64,000 nt of DNA, from positions 310,001-374,000 of the forward strand of contig OZ287712.1 in assembly GCA_965649825.1 (NCBI GenBank), given 5' to 3'. The DNA comes from Penicillus capitatus (taxonomy: Eukaryota > Chlorophyta). The number at the start of each line of letters is the position of its first letter. Position 1 is the stretch's first letter. The notes below the pieces were generated by a model. It did not search any database and was not told the origin of the DNA. It saw nothing but the letters and a program-made list of their open reading frames with translations. Below, piece after piece: positions 54,801 to 64,000 of the stretch. Position numbers and translations under genes: made by a program.

Positions 54801-54950
54801 CTCGACACAGGTAGAGCAGCGCACTGGATTTTCGACCGAATCGTCTCGTCGCCAGTATCTGACGCAGCGTCGTCGAGCAGAGACCGCAGCTCGGCCTGTC
54901 GGGCAACACGTGTCCAATACGACGACGGCGATCCTTGGCCGTCGTCACGA
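51899..54950 (-). CDS. Tail-anchored, mostly helical protein, unrecognised
   Basis: At least four exons. The amino-terminal exons (54915-54370) contain LRSLLDDAASDTGDE and LAQHSEALAAYAALRVVEEE. A long intron at about 54270-54094 carries two TCACTCTTTT copies. The main exon (54093 to about 52650) is about 480 residues of charged helical sequence (LRQRVDLAQ at the preceding joint; KLKDTVSKLKAFV; VTKVQNRLEEWIQDVL; IAKLDASLREHLG). A join PTG|RSNG leads to an acidic region and a single C-terminal transmembrane segment (VIEYLIFALGLVTGLFVTML) ending CLLRK at 51899. The layout is that of a tail-anchored coiled-coil tether; function unknown. The start codon is not resolved. Confidence 0.6.
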
Positions 54951-55658
54951 CTACTCTACTGGTCAGACACTCGCCCCTCTTTATGTGGCGATTCGGCACA
55001 CCTTTATCATGTCAACGGATGCTCCACGAGCGACAACGGCCACAAATATACAAACAAGAAGGAAGCACACATGGCATAGGTGTTGCTTTGACATGATCTG
55101 GACGCCGATGTTAGCAGGGACAGATCTGGAAAGAGATGACTGAATGCGGGACGATGGTGTGTATGGTCACGCGTCTCTTCGAAGGACATCCTATAGACAA
55201 CTCGACCTGTCTCGACCGAGAGCCATTCTCTTGGAGGCGCCGAATCGTCAAGACGCTTTGCAAAAGAAGACCGAGCGCTTGATTCCAGAGCATCGTGTCA
55301 CATCATTCTGTGACGTTTCGTCGGACGTCTGCCGCCTCGTGACGTGACAGCTGACGCACGTCACATCAAAAACGCTACGCGTTCATCGCGACGCCGTCTA
55401 TATCTGACGGTTTTTGCCGCGGTCGATCCAGTATCGACCGAGCAACTTCGTGGCTTCCCTTGATAATAGCATCGAACCCACGTCCAACGTCGGCTGCCCT
55501 TGTTTGATTATTGCCGACATGAAAGTGGAGGGCGAACCGAGTGGTCCACTCAATCTAGTTGATCGATGGCTTCTGATGTGACGTTGTTGGCTAAGGGATG
55601 CGATGACGGGGTCTACACGTGCTTTGAGTACGATTTCAGTTTGTACAGTCGTTTGCCT
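54951..55658. other. Intergenic, nothing assigned
   Basis: A minus frame (55757-55398) overlaps the next gene and has no motif. Both flanking genes point away from this interval, so it probably holds two divergent promoters. Confidence 0.35.
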
Positions 55659-56118
55659 ATGTCGAAACGCGTACGCACTTCGGACAATAGCGTGCCACCA
55701 GATGACGGCGCGAGCACGGCGTCTAAAAGTGCCGCAAGTCTTGTCGACGGTGCACAAGACGGTCGCTATTTCACCGACATCATTTACAACCTCGCCGACG
55801 AACTCGCTGTCGATCTGAAGGTCCGCCTCGGCGCACCGATCGATTCTCGAGTACCCATCATCTCAGGGGGCATTGGAATCGCATGCGATCGCACTTAACG
55901 ATAGCGTGCGTACGTTGCAGCGTATGGCCGAAGGTAGAGCAACGGGTCTGTCCGTGTGATGTGACAGCTGGCTGTTTGGTACAGAGATCACGGCGCAACG
56001 CGAAGCCGAGGACCGAGAGATCCGCGACGAAACGGATCACCTCGTGAGCAAAGTCGCGAGCATTCAGTCGACGATCGCCGCCTTTATGGACACCAATCAG
56101 AAACGCACGGATGCTTAG
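55659..56118 (+). CDS. Small helical/coiled-coil protein, unrecognised (about 120 residues)
   Basis: ATG at 55659 (MSKRVRTSDNSVPPDD). A Ser/Ala/Asp-rich start leads to a helical body: FTDIIYNLADELAVDLK, then across a 46-nt intron (GTCCGC..CTCAG) ESHAIALNDSVRTLQRMAE. A second intron (GTAGAGC..GTACAG) leads to ITAQREAEDREIRDETDHL and AFMDTNQKRTDA, stop 56116-56118. Both introns restore an uninterrupted amphipathic helix. The size and pattern resemble small complex subunits (kinetochore or BLOC-like), but no specific family is recognised. It converges on PDI with 97 bp between stops. Confidence 0.6.
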
Positions 56119-56215
56119 GAAAAGAGACGCTTTCACGGGAGGCGCTTTATTTCATTAGCGTTGTGCATTGGGGATGCTGAAATTCCTCCGTTACACTGAA
56201 GTCCGATCTCGACCT

Positions 56216-58122
56216 CTACAGCTCCTCCTTCTTCTCTGACTCTTTGGTCGCAGCGGGCTCCTTTTCCGCCTCTTTGGGATCTTCGCTGGTAATGCCCAGC
56301 TTCGTTTCGACGAATGTTATGAGATCTTTTAGAGAACGATCTCCGGCGTAGTCCAGAACCTCGCCGCCTTTTTTCACGTACTTAAGCGTCGGATAGCCCT
56401 TCACCTGTAAAAGCGTCCATGTGAAGCCAAGATATGACGAATGTGAGAGAGATAGACTTCGAAACGACCGTCGGGGATGTCGTTGGCTGTGGCATCCATC
56501 TTGGCGACGATGAGATTGTCGTTATCCTTGAAATGCTTGGCGAGGTTCTCGTAGATCGGCGCCAGTTTCTTGCAATGGCCACACCACGGAGCGTAGAACT
56601 CCATAAGGACGTCTTTTCCGGACGATAGAACTTCGGCAAACGTCTTGGCCACCACGACCTAAACACAACCGCCTTATCAGGCGAAATCTCTTCCAATCTC
56701 TTCCCACTTTGACAGGGCCGCTGTCATCTTTTGGCGGCTCCTCCGATTTGATGGTCGGTTCCAGTTCTCCCGCCTGGTCGCAACAGCAGATCGTTGTTTA
56801 TCCAGAATCGTGGTGCCTGTGCCTCACCTTCCATTTGGCGACGAAGGATTTGATGTCGTCCACTTTAACTTTTTTCTGCACGAATTTCTTTCCATCCGAG
56901 TGGTCGTGCATCACAACAGCGGGGCAGTCACCCTCCTCGATGCCAAAGTATCGGGCAGCCTTTGAGTTGATGGATGCATCGATAAAGATCACATTGAAGC
57001 TCGTGTGTGCTTCATCTACTTCAGTCAAAATCTCCTTCATTTCCTGCAGCTGTTTGTCATCCTATACAAGACCCTCACTCAAAATCACACCACAAAGAAT
57101 GAGAGTCACATACAGGTTGCACGTAGGCGATTAGACGCGGCTCCGGTTTGGCAAAGATCTCTTGTACCCTCTTCATGTGTCGCGGACTTGTTCTAGTCAC
57201 AAACAGAAGAGTGAGAAAGTGTGAGGGATCGTCGATGCAGCTACTGGATGAGTTCAGTAAGACGAGGGGTGGACGTTTTGATGGCCCAATCCACAATGGC
57301 ATCTACCGTGAACTCTCCGTTATACTTGGAGATGTTTTTCTCGGTAGCTTTGAGGAAGAACACCATCGATCCCGTACAGAATTCCGGATCTATCTCACAC
57401 ATGTCACACTTTCGAAATGGCCACTTAATAATAATACCCGCTGTGCATTTTTCGATGAGTTTTGGATTGAACGTATGGGCGATGGCAAATCCTTCAGTCC
57501 TCACCTTCTCCGCAACTTCCAAATACACCTTCGATTCTTTGCTCTCTTCTCCAAAGGCGCCGATCATAATTGCCTCATTCTTCGCCAGTTTGACGCCCTC
57601 TTCTTTGGTCTGAATCAGGGTGGAGGCTGGACCGAACGCCTTGTTTACTTCCTCCACGATCCCAGCTGCCGTTCGCGGTCCATTATACTCCTCGGGATTC
57701 TCCAACGAGCCGTTTCGGAACAGGCGAATCGAAGGAAATCCCTTGATGTCATATCTGCACGTCATCCATCAGAAAAGTGTGAAAAGTGTGAGATCGTTGC
57801 TTTTGAGCAAGTGGTTTGTTTTTCTGGTCATCCACATCACACTTGGCAAGCTTGACACTGGAGTTGCTCTCTTTGAGCAATTGGGCCGCCTTTTCGTATT
57901 CCGGAGCGAGTTTTTTGCAGTGTCCACACCATGGCGCATAGAACTCCACGACGATATCTCCTACCAGGTGCAGAATCGTCAGGGCGTGTAGAGGACACGG
58001 ACGAAGCGACCTTGTGCGACAACGGTGTCAAAGTTGTCGACGTCCAGGACGATAACGTGATCTTCAGCAGCGGCGCTAACGAATGCGCCGACAAAAACGA
58101 GGGCACAGATAAAGAGACGCAT
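56216..58122 (-). CDS. Protein disulfide isomerase (ER, two CGHC thioredoxin domains)
   Basis: Forms and rearranges disulfides in the endoplasmic reticulum. A signal peptide starts at 58122 ([19 protein letters not shown]). Domain a has [26 protein letters not shown] and, after an intron, [13 protein letters not shown]. The b and b' domains follow ([45 protein letters not shown]). Domain a' has [47 protein letters not shown] and KGYPTLKYV. An acidic tail ends in KEEL, a KDEL-type retrieval signal, before TAG at 56216. At least five introns; one (about 57760-57815) has tandem TCACACTTTT copies. The order a-b-b'-a' and length (about 480-490 residues) are standard. Confidence 0.95.
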
Positions 58123-58237
58123 CAGGACTCGGGCGCAACGAAGGCGAGAACGGGGCAATTGTGGCGGAAGCTGAGCTCAAAAGGGCCTTGGTGGCAGGTG
58201 GCGACGTGTCTCATGTGATGTGACAGATGAATCGTCG

Positions 58238-59748
58238 TTACAGGATGGCCTCAGCGGGACGCAGACCGAGTTCTCGAAACATGACCTCATCTTCGTCTTG
58301 ATCATTGTTGGATGTCGTCAGAAGCTTGTCGCCTAAACAGAGCGTCGTTGGCCTCTCCCGATCGATCAAAAGAGTGCGCGCCTGACCTGAGAACACGCTG
58401 TTGGCGCCGGCCAGAAAACAGAGAGCCTGATCTGAGAATGTGAGGTTCAGACGTCCAGCAGCGAGGCGGACTTTAGACTTGGGCATTAGAATCCTGGCCG
58501 TCGCGATGCATCTGTTTAGGGGAAGAGACCAAAAAGAGTGACCAGAATGTGTGAGGTGTTGTACCGGACCATCTCAGGTGCAGCGACCGGTGCCTCGTTC
58601 TCAAGCGGTGTGCCTTTAATGACCACCAATCGATTGATGGGAACCGATTCGGGATGAACAGGCATCGAGGCGAGCTGATGCAGAAGACTGATCCGATCTT
58701 GCGTTTCCTCGCCTAGAAACGCTCTCTCATTCAAAATCACACGATCTGCATACGGTGTCCATACCGAGTCCCAGGATTCCACCACAGCAGACACTGATCC
58801 CAGCTGCTCTCACTTTTTGGACGGTATCCAGCCGGTCCTGTCAGAGAAGATCGAGATGCGTTTCGCCCGTACGCTGTCGTGTACTTCGTATTTTCGAGTC
58901 GTCGTGATTTTGGGGTAGTGTTCGGGACTGGTATCCAGATTGTGGTTGTAGGCAGTGAGTCCAGCTTCCTTGAGTTGCATCGCCTGCTCAGCTGTCAGCA
59001 TTCCTGTTCAAGAAGCTGGCGTGTTTCTGCATCTATATGAGGAAAGAGGACAGACCCAACGTGGCACAGACTTCCATGCCTAGGCCTCGCACTTTGGAAA
59101 CCATTTCCAGAACGCGTTTGAATTGATTGGGTCCGACTTGAGATGGCCCTCTCCATGCAGCTCCCATGCAAAATCGTGTGCTCCCTGCTTCTTTGGCTTT
59201 CAGAGCTGCCTAAGATTGTGCGACCACGTTCTGCGACAGTCTTGTCTATGGCGATGTGACTTGGTAGACGTCATCAATGTTCATGAGCCGTTCTGCTTTG
59301 GTCCCAGTCGTGGCTTTGTACTTTGAGCTTTGTGAACAGTAATGGCAGTCTTCGGGGCATCCACCGCTCTTGATATTCAATAGAGTGCAACGCTGAACCT
59401 GTCACATCAGATAGATATGAACGCCATCGCCATGTGCGTGGCCGCACGCTTCGAGGGTCGTGATAGAGACGATGCACCGAAGCTGCTTGGTAGACGAGAT
59501 CGAGCAGGGGCATGGAGTAGACTCCTTTGATCTCGCCCTTGCTACGTTAGAAATAGTTGGGAGTCGAGAAAACAAGGGGCGGAAGGCTACGTCCAGTCGC
59601 TGCGTATGTCGCCAATCTTCGTTCGCCATGAGTTCGGTGGCGGGGTCTCCTCTTCCGCTGCCGCGACAGCGGATTCGAAACGTATCAACGTCGACTGGAA
59701 AAATCGAAAGGGCGAGACGCGAAACAGACGGTGTAATACGATCGCCAT
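58238..59748 (-). CDS. bioB: Biotin synthase with mitochondrial presequence
   Basis: Radical-SAM enzyme inserting sulfur into dethiobiotin. The start chosen is 59748: [18 protein letters not shown] is Arg/Phe-rich with no acidic residue, a typical mitochondrial presequence. An intron with donor GTAGCC then gives [28 protein letters not shown]. The radical-SAM cluster [16 protein letters not shown] (CxxxCxxC) is near 59365-59330. Next come [56 protein letters not shown], and [12 protein letters not shown] with [13 protein letters not shown]. The end is [26 protein letters not shown], with an intron that contains no stop codon, and [12 protein letters not shown] at 58238. Introns carry the TCACTCTTTT element. 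The upstream ATG at 59629 would lose the presequence. Confidence 0.94.
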
Positions 59749-62322
59749 TTCGACGTGTTACGCAAGGTAGGATGCAGTTTTGGCACTTTTACGCTTCGTG
59801 TATACGGTACCGTATTCACGAAACATAAGGTACGACACTTCTCGGGTGCTTACTAAAACAGCTTTTAGACAACGTTCAGATATTAGTAAGTCTACAATCG
59901 TACGCGAACAGGTTTTATGACGAACATCTTCATATCAATGGATTATTAGTCAAACACCTCCTTCAAAGTTCGCTAATGATAAGAGCATACATATCATATA
60001 ATCACGATTTCTATTCATCCACTCAGAGTTCCAAATAAGCACACGAATGTCGAGGAAAGGACTATCGGAGCCTGGGATTTTTACGCAAACCTGGGTAACA
60101 CTCGTTTAGCTACACAGTATTGTCCCGAATAAGCGATTAGTATGATAAACTTTAAGCGTCCCCCTTCGTACATCACTGTATGTGTCATCGTGTGAACGTT
60201 GACCATTCTTTTAAGGATGAGCTTTTTGTCTTGTCTTGGAACGCGAATATGGTTTCAGAGCGGTATCTTTCATGTGTTGGACGCCAGATTTCCAACAATG
60301 GTTAATTCCGTTCTTCTTCTTAACGGAAGCAAGACATTGGACACGACCGCCTACGATGACTACTAAAAGCACATGGACACTAGCTCGTCCAGAGGACAGG
60401 CTGTGGCGAAGATGGCGGCTCGTTACCAGAATACGTCACGAGTCGAGATCCTTGCAGATTACACGCAAGAAACAGAACGTGCCGAAGCCGATGCAGTAGT
60501 CGGACTGCTTCAAATTCTCTGGTATTGTACTAAACTCGCTTTGCAAACGCTACACCCTTGGAAAATGCGGTAGCTCTTAAAACGCAGCTTTTCACTAGGC
60601 ATCGGTGCAACAAGAGGTAGAACAAACGTGCTCGAATTCTTGTTTGGGATTCGCAGATGAATTTATAAAGCATGTCATGGCCACGAAAGAAAGCTGCTTG
60701 ATATGTTACACACCATGATATCGATCGTTCAATTCAGGAACCTTAGATACGGTGGACATCATCCAGAACAAACTCGATTCGCTATTGTCAGCAATCATTA
60801 CGGAAGTGTTAACGAGTAGTTTCAGAAGGTGAACTACAATCATCTTGTTAACAATCCAAGACCGTCTTGTACAACGTTTTCTATGCGATTGTGAAGGGCT
60901 GATGTCAAGAAACAGCTGTAAGCTTCACTGTCTTGCCCTCTGGACAGCTGTCCCCTTCCGGGTTCTATCAACATCGAGATACTTAAACGCGTCCACTGTA
61001 GAACCCTGCCTTTCTGTAATCATCCTCGTGTTTGTGGCTGGACACCTTGACGATTGAATAAGTTTAATAGTATTGTTATATAACAGTGATTCGTTTTTTG
61101 AAAGATTTCAGTCTGCTATCGACCGTCCGTGAGGTTAACAGTAATGTTTCATTCATCTTGCCGATATGTCCTTACAGCTGTCAAATACAAAACCAAGGGA
61201 ACACGTCACGAAAGAACTCGGTGATTACATTGTCACTGTCAGGAAGGGAGAAGAACTTAAGAAGAAGGTCATAACATGACATGAGGCATGTCGCCATCAT
61301 AACGTCATGCAGAAAACCACTATAAAAAGGGGGTTATCCGAACAAAGATCTGTAACAAGTGAACGTCTATCTGTTTTAACAAAGTTTGGTATTTGCTCAT
61401 ATCAACATGGAAGTGGTTGTGGTCGAGCTCGATGCATGAAAAATGAGAGACAAAGAATGTCGTGACATGCATGGAATGGTCATCTCAGGGACGGATATCA
61501 GCTTTTAATGCCATTACGAATGCAAGTGGCATCATGATCGCGTGGTTTACAGACTCGGGAGCGAAGAGACTGACGTGCATAAATCTAAAAACAACTCAAT
61601 GGCTTAAACAACACTCTTCATAGCTTCTGAATGGAATGTTTCTCGTTACAAGAAACGAATGAGATGTCTTGGCACTGTTTAGAACTGATTGTTCATAGAA
61701 CACTTGTACAAACTTGCTCGTGCGATTCGTGCCGGATGTGTGAGCCTATTGTCACGGCGTTTTTAATTGACATACCCTTAGTCATCATTCGACAGGAAAC
61801 GCTTTATCTTTGTGTGCATTTACGACGACTGTTCTCAAGCTGTTCTTTATTTTCTGACCGAAATGCGGTCGACGGAAAACATGACTGTGACAAGTATCCG
61901 CCGAGGCCGATGGAAGAAACCGCAACGCAGCAAGCTCCCTCCTAACGCCAGAAATCAAAGATAGTCGCGGCGAAGCGATTGCAAAATAAAACAAACAGAA
62001 CTAGGCAGCTCGCGTCACACTACGGTTCGCCCGCAAAGCGTTTGCGTCTCATCTCGCGGCCGAGGTTACGCAGAAATCATTAAGATCCATAAGCTGCATG
62101 AAGTAGCGACCACTTCACGGCTACGCCCAAAAGAACGAATGGCTACAGCTAGCAAAACAGAAAACATTCAGCTAGAGACGTTCGTTGTCTTTACAGCCGA
62201 GCAACAGCTCACATTTAACAAGCAAATGAGAGTTATACCAGAAATGCACATAAAATGTATGCCGTATTCGAACGCGCCTAAAGAGCGAATTCAACAGTGA
62301 CCTGAGTGTCGTCTCATACCAA
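59749..62322. other. AT-richer intergenic stretch, no gene recognised
   Basis: About 2.6 kb visibly richer in A and T than the rest of the window. Longest frames are 60-108 codons, with no domain, repeat or RNA gene recognised. It may hold the promoter side of biotin synthase on the left. Its right part borders the serpin duplication. Confidence 0.45.
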
Positions 62323-63906
62323 ACAAAGATGACTAGACATGTGCTTCATTCAACTGGCCATTCAACAGCCAACGATACCAAACAGGTTTGCCAGACGTTC
62401 ATTCCTCAATCTGCTGTTTCCCGAGAGTTCGACCGCCGAATAGAGGATCACTCATCCATGCGATCTGTCTTACTGGGAGACAGCGGCAAAATCTAGAAAA
62501 CTGGAACAAACGGCGGAGATGTTGGCGGATGGACTCTTCTTCTGTGCCCTTTTCTTTGACCAGCACGTGTTTTCGGGATACTGGTCTGTGTTGTCGGGAA
62601 GCGGGTCTGTGTCCCCTGGAAGAGAATCATCGCATCCTTCTCGTCGACGATAAAGTAGATAAAGGGGCGATCCACGTAATACTCGCGCAGCATCATTCTC
62701 GCTGCGATGCGTAACCCTGTTGACGCTGCCGCTTCTGTGCCCTTCATTACACGCCATTAGAAGGAAACAATAGTCTACTCTCATGCCCACCTCTTCATCC
62801 ACAACGATCTTGGCTTTGTGAAGAACATTCGATATGGCAAGGGGAGGATAGTTTGTGATGCCTTGGAAGTTTGCATCTTCGCCGAACGCGGTAGTCAATC
62901 CCAGACTGTGCAGAATTTCTTCCAGTCCTTCGAGCGACAGCTCCAATTCCCACTTGGGGAGTTTAAATACCCCCGCCTCGATCGAAGCGAATCCACCCTG
63001 GAAGAGAGAATCTATCTCGGATGCAAGGTTCTTCTCCGCTTTCTTCCATCCATCTTTCTTGTCGGGTAACAACACGTACATCGAGAAATTTCCCCCTTTG
63101 TACGGCAATTTGAAAAGAATACTATCCAATGACGGCACTCTTTTTAGAAGGATGTACTTGTGGCGAAGCATCATGAAAGGCACGGTCTGGTCTCCACCAA
63201 CTCCGTGAAAGATGCCGTCGGCAGTGTCCTGCGGGGAGAATTGTGTCTGCCACTTGTCCTTGAAGTAGAGGGCGTTGACAGCCACCAAGGCCGTGTTAGC
63301 ATCAAGTACGCCAGGCGGAATGATCTCTGGTATCATCCCCTCCGTTTTTTCTGCCACCCATGCATTGATGTCGCGTCCAACGGCATCGTATCCGTGAACG
63401 AAATCGACGTGCTCGAGGTTGTCACGACCGACGTCCCGGACAAAGCGGTTCTTGATTTTCAACTCCTCTTCCACGTACACGCGATTTGCCATCTTGGCGG
63501 CGGAGTGTCTGCTGTAGTCGTCCATCTTGTCTGAAAGGCGACGCTTCTCGCGCTTGTCCTAAACGCATAATCATGAAGACGTCGTTGCTGTATAACGGAA
63601 AGCGTACGTCAAATCCGAAGAGGTCCTCGATTTCTAACTTGGTCTTCCCGGCAGCGCCATGATAGACGAGCAGAAAGCACATGGCGATGGAGAGTGGGGA
63701 GAAGATGAGGCTTTCGCTGAGGTGGTTCGCTCTCCATTCCGAAACCACCTGCTGAGAGAATTCGTTGACGGCGTTTTCAGCCATAAAGGATTGCGGCGCA
63801 ACTGTCTTCTGCCGAACAATCTACGTACGTTTCTTAATGACACGCGTAAATGGACACCTTGTGTTACAATTTACCACGTTTCGGCAAAGTTGGCCAGAAA
63901 CGAAGC
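62323..63906. repeat. Inverted segmental duplication, copy 2 (serpin unit)
   Basis: Reverse-complement homologue of 37025-38616, including upstream and downstream flanks. The downstream flank has diverged more than the coding 5' half. Confidence 0.9.
62493..63784 (-). CDS. Serpin, copy 2, bait IAAR-MMLR
   Basis: Exons 63784-63608, 63558-62791 and 62741-62493 have exactly the same lengths as copy 1 (177, 768 and 249 nt), giving 397 residues. Intron 1 (63607-63559) looks identical to its copy-1 counterpart; intron 2 (62790-62742) is 49 rather than 52 nt and clearly diverged. The protein matches copy 1 almost completely up to about residue 205. It then differs in patches: HKY/HKE, VPSLDSI/VWALDSM, ASIEAGVFKLP/YSSFVGMFKIP, FQGITNY/FTGIIDY. 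The hinge GTEAAAST keeps the inhibitory form. The predicted P4-P4' is IAAR|MMLR with P1 Arg, so a trypsin-like protease is the likely target. No signal peptide; a basic C-terminal extension is present as in copy 1. Confidence 0.93.
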
Positions 63907-64000
63907 GTTTTCCCGTCTAAGGATCGTCTGTCGTCCTTCCTGTATAGCATCTCATTAAGGCCGACTATCATCTAGAGAATCGACAATTGTCCGGTGAGGT

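Noticed and set aside
55836-55875. A 16-nt intron (GTACCCATCATCTCAG) in the small helical gene
   Set aside because: An upstream donor (GTCCGC) gives a 46-nt intron of normal size with the same acceptor and phase, so the ultra-short intron is unnecessary.
1-64000. CRISPR arrays, operons, ribosome-binding sites or phage genes
   Set aside because: No regularly spaced direct repeats, no polycistronic spacing and pervasive spliceosomal introns; the sequence is eukaryotic.

Overview
The window is nuclear DNA of a compact, gene-dense, unicellular eukaryote. Genes sit on both strands, are interrupted by many introns of about 30-60 nt, and lie close together. The identifiable products are core eukaryotic ones (SmB, ERCC1, XRN1, PDI with a KEEL tail, cytochrome b561, a KH protein). 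No operons, ribosome-binding sites, tRNA or rRNA were found. The lineage cannot be fixed from sequence alone. A plant-type fused dehydroquinase/shikimate dehydrogenase, a mitochondrial-type biotin synthase, an oxidosqualene cyclase relic and serpins fit a free-living protist (amoebozoan, rhizarian or similar), but this is inference.

Layout. 0-6.2 kb: the 3' part of a WDR13-like WD40 gene, a three-KH RNA-binding protein, a glutaredoxin, then SmB and ERCC1 divergently arranged with only 81 bp between start codons. 6.2-13.7 kb: a large multi-exon membrane protein (extracellular beta-sandwich part plus a polytopic C-terminus), then a truncated, frame-damaged oxidosqualene cyclase relic, then 1.9 kb with nothing recognisable. 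13.7-18.3 kb: GC-rich DNA with weak exons, a diverged 75-bp repeat pair, and the 5' half of a small secreted Cys-rich protein. 18.27-24.31 kb: an intact Ty3/gypsy-type LTR retrotransposon (near-identical LTRs, TG..CA ends, 5-bp target duplication GGACT) inserted in that secreted-protein gene. 24.3-29.8 kb: relics of glutathione peroxidase and FKBP genes with frame breaks, a diverged solo-LTR candidate, and a 35-bp-arm hairpin.

30-36 kb: an LRR-like gene with an acidic disordered continuation, and a bifunctional 3-dehydroquinate dehydratase/shikimate dehydrogenase on the minus strand. 37.0-38.6 kb and 62.3-63.9 kb: two inverted copies of a 397-residue serpin gene with identical exon structure. 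Their 5' halves are almost identical, but their reactive-centre loops differ, so they are predicted to trap different proteases. 39.7-42.3 kb: a coiled-coil protein, a small membrane protein and a CYB561D-type cytochrome. 42.8-47.6 kb: an XRN1-type 5'-3' exoribonuclease. 48-55 kb: two large low-complexity membrane proteins, one of them tail-anchored. 55.7-59.7 kb: a small helical protein, ER protein disulfide isomerase and mitochondrial biotin synthase. 59.7-62.3 kb is AT-richer and apparently empty.

Functional themes are RNA metabolism (KH protein, SmB, XRN1), DNA repair (ERCC1), redox and protein folding (glutaredoxin, PDI, relic GPx and FKBP), cofactor and aromatic biosynthesis (biotin, shikimate), and protease control (serpins). 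Two genome-wide traits stand out: introns repeatedly carry a TCACTCTTTT/TCACACTTTT element, and at least three introns are best explained as GC-AG introns. Exon boundaries were placed by eye from splice signals plus family conservation.
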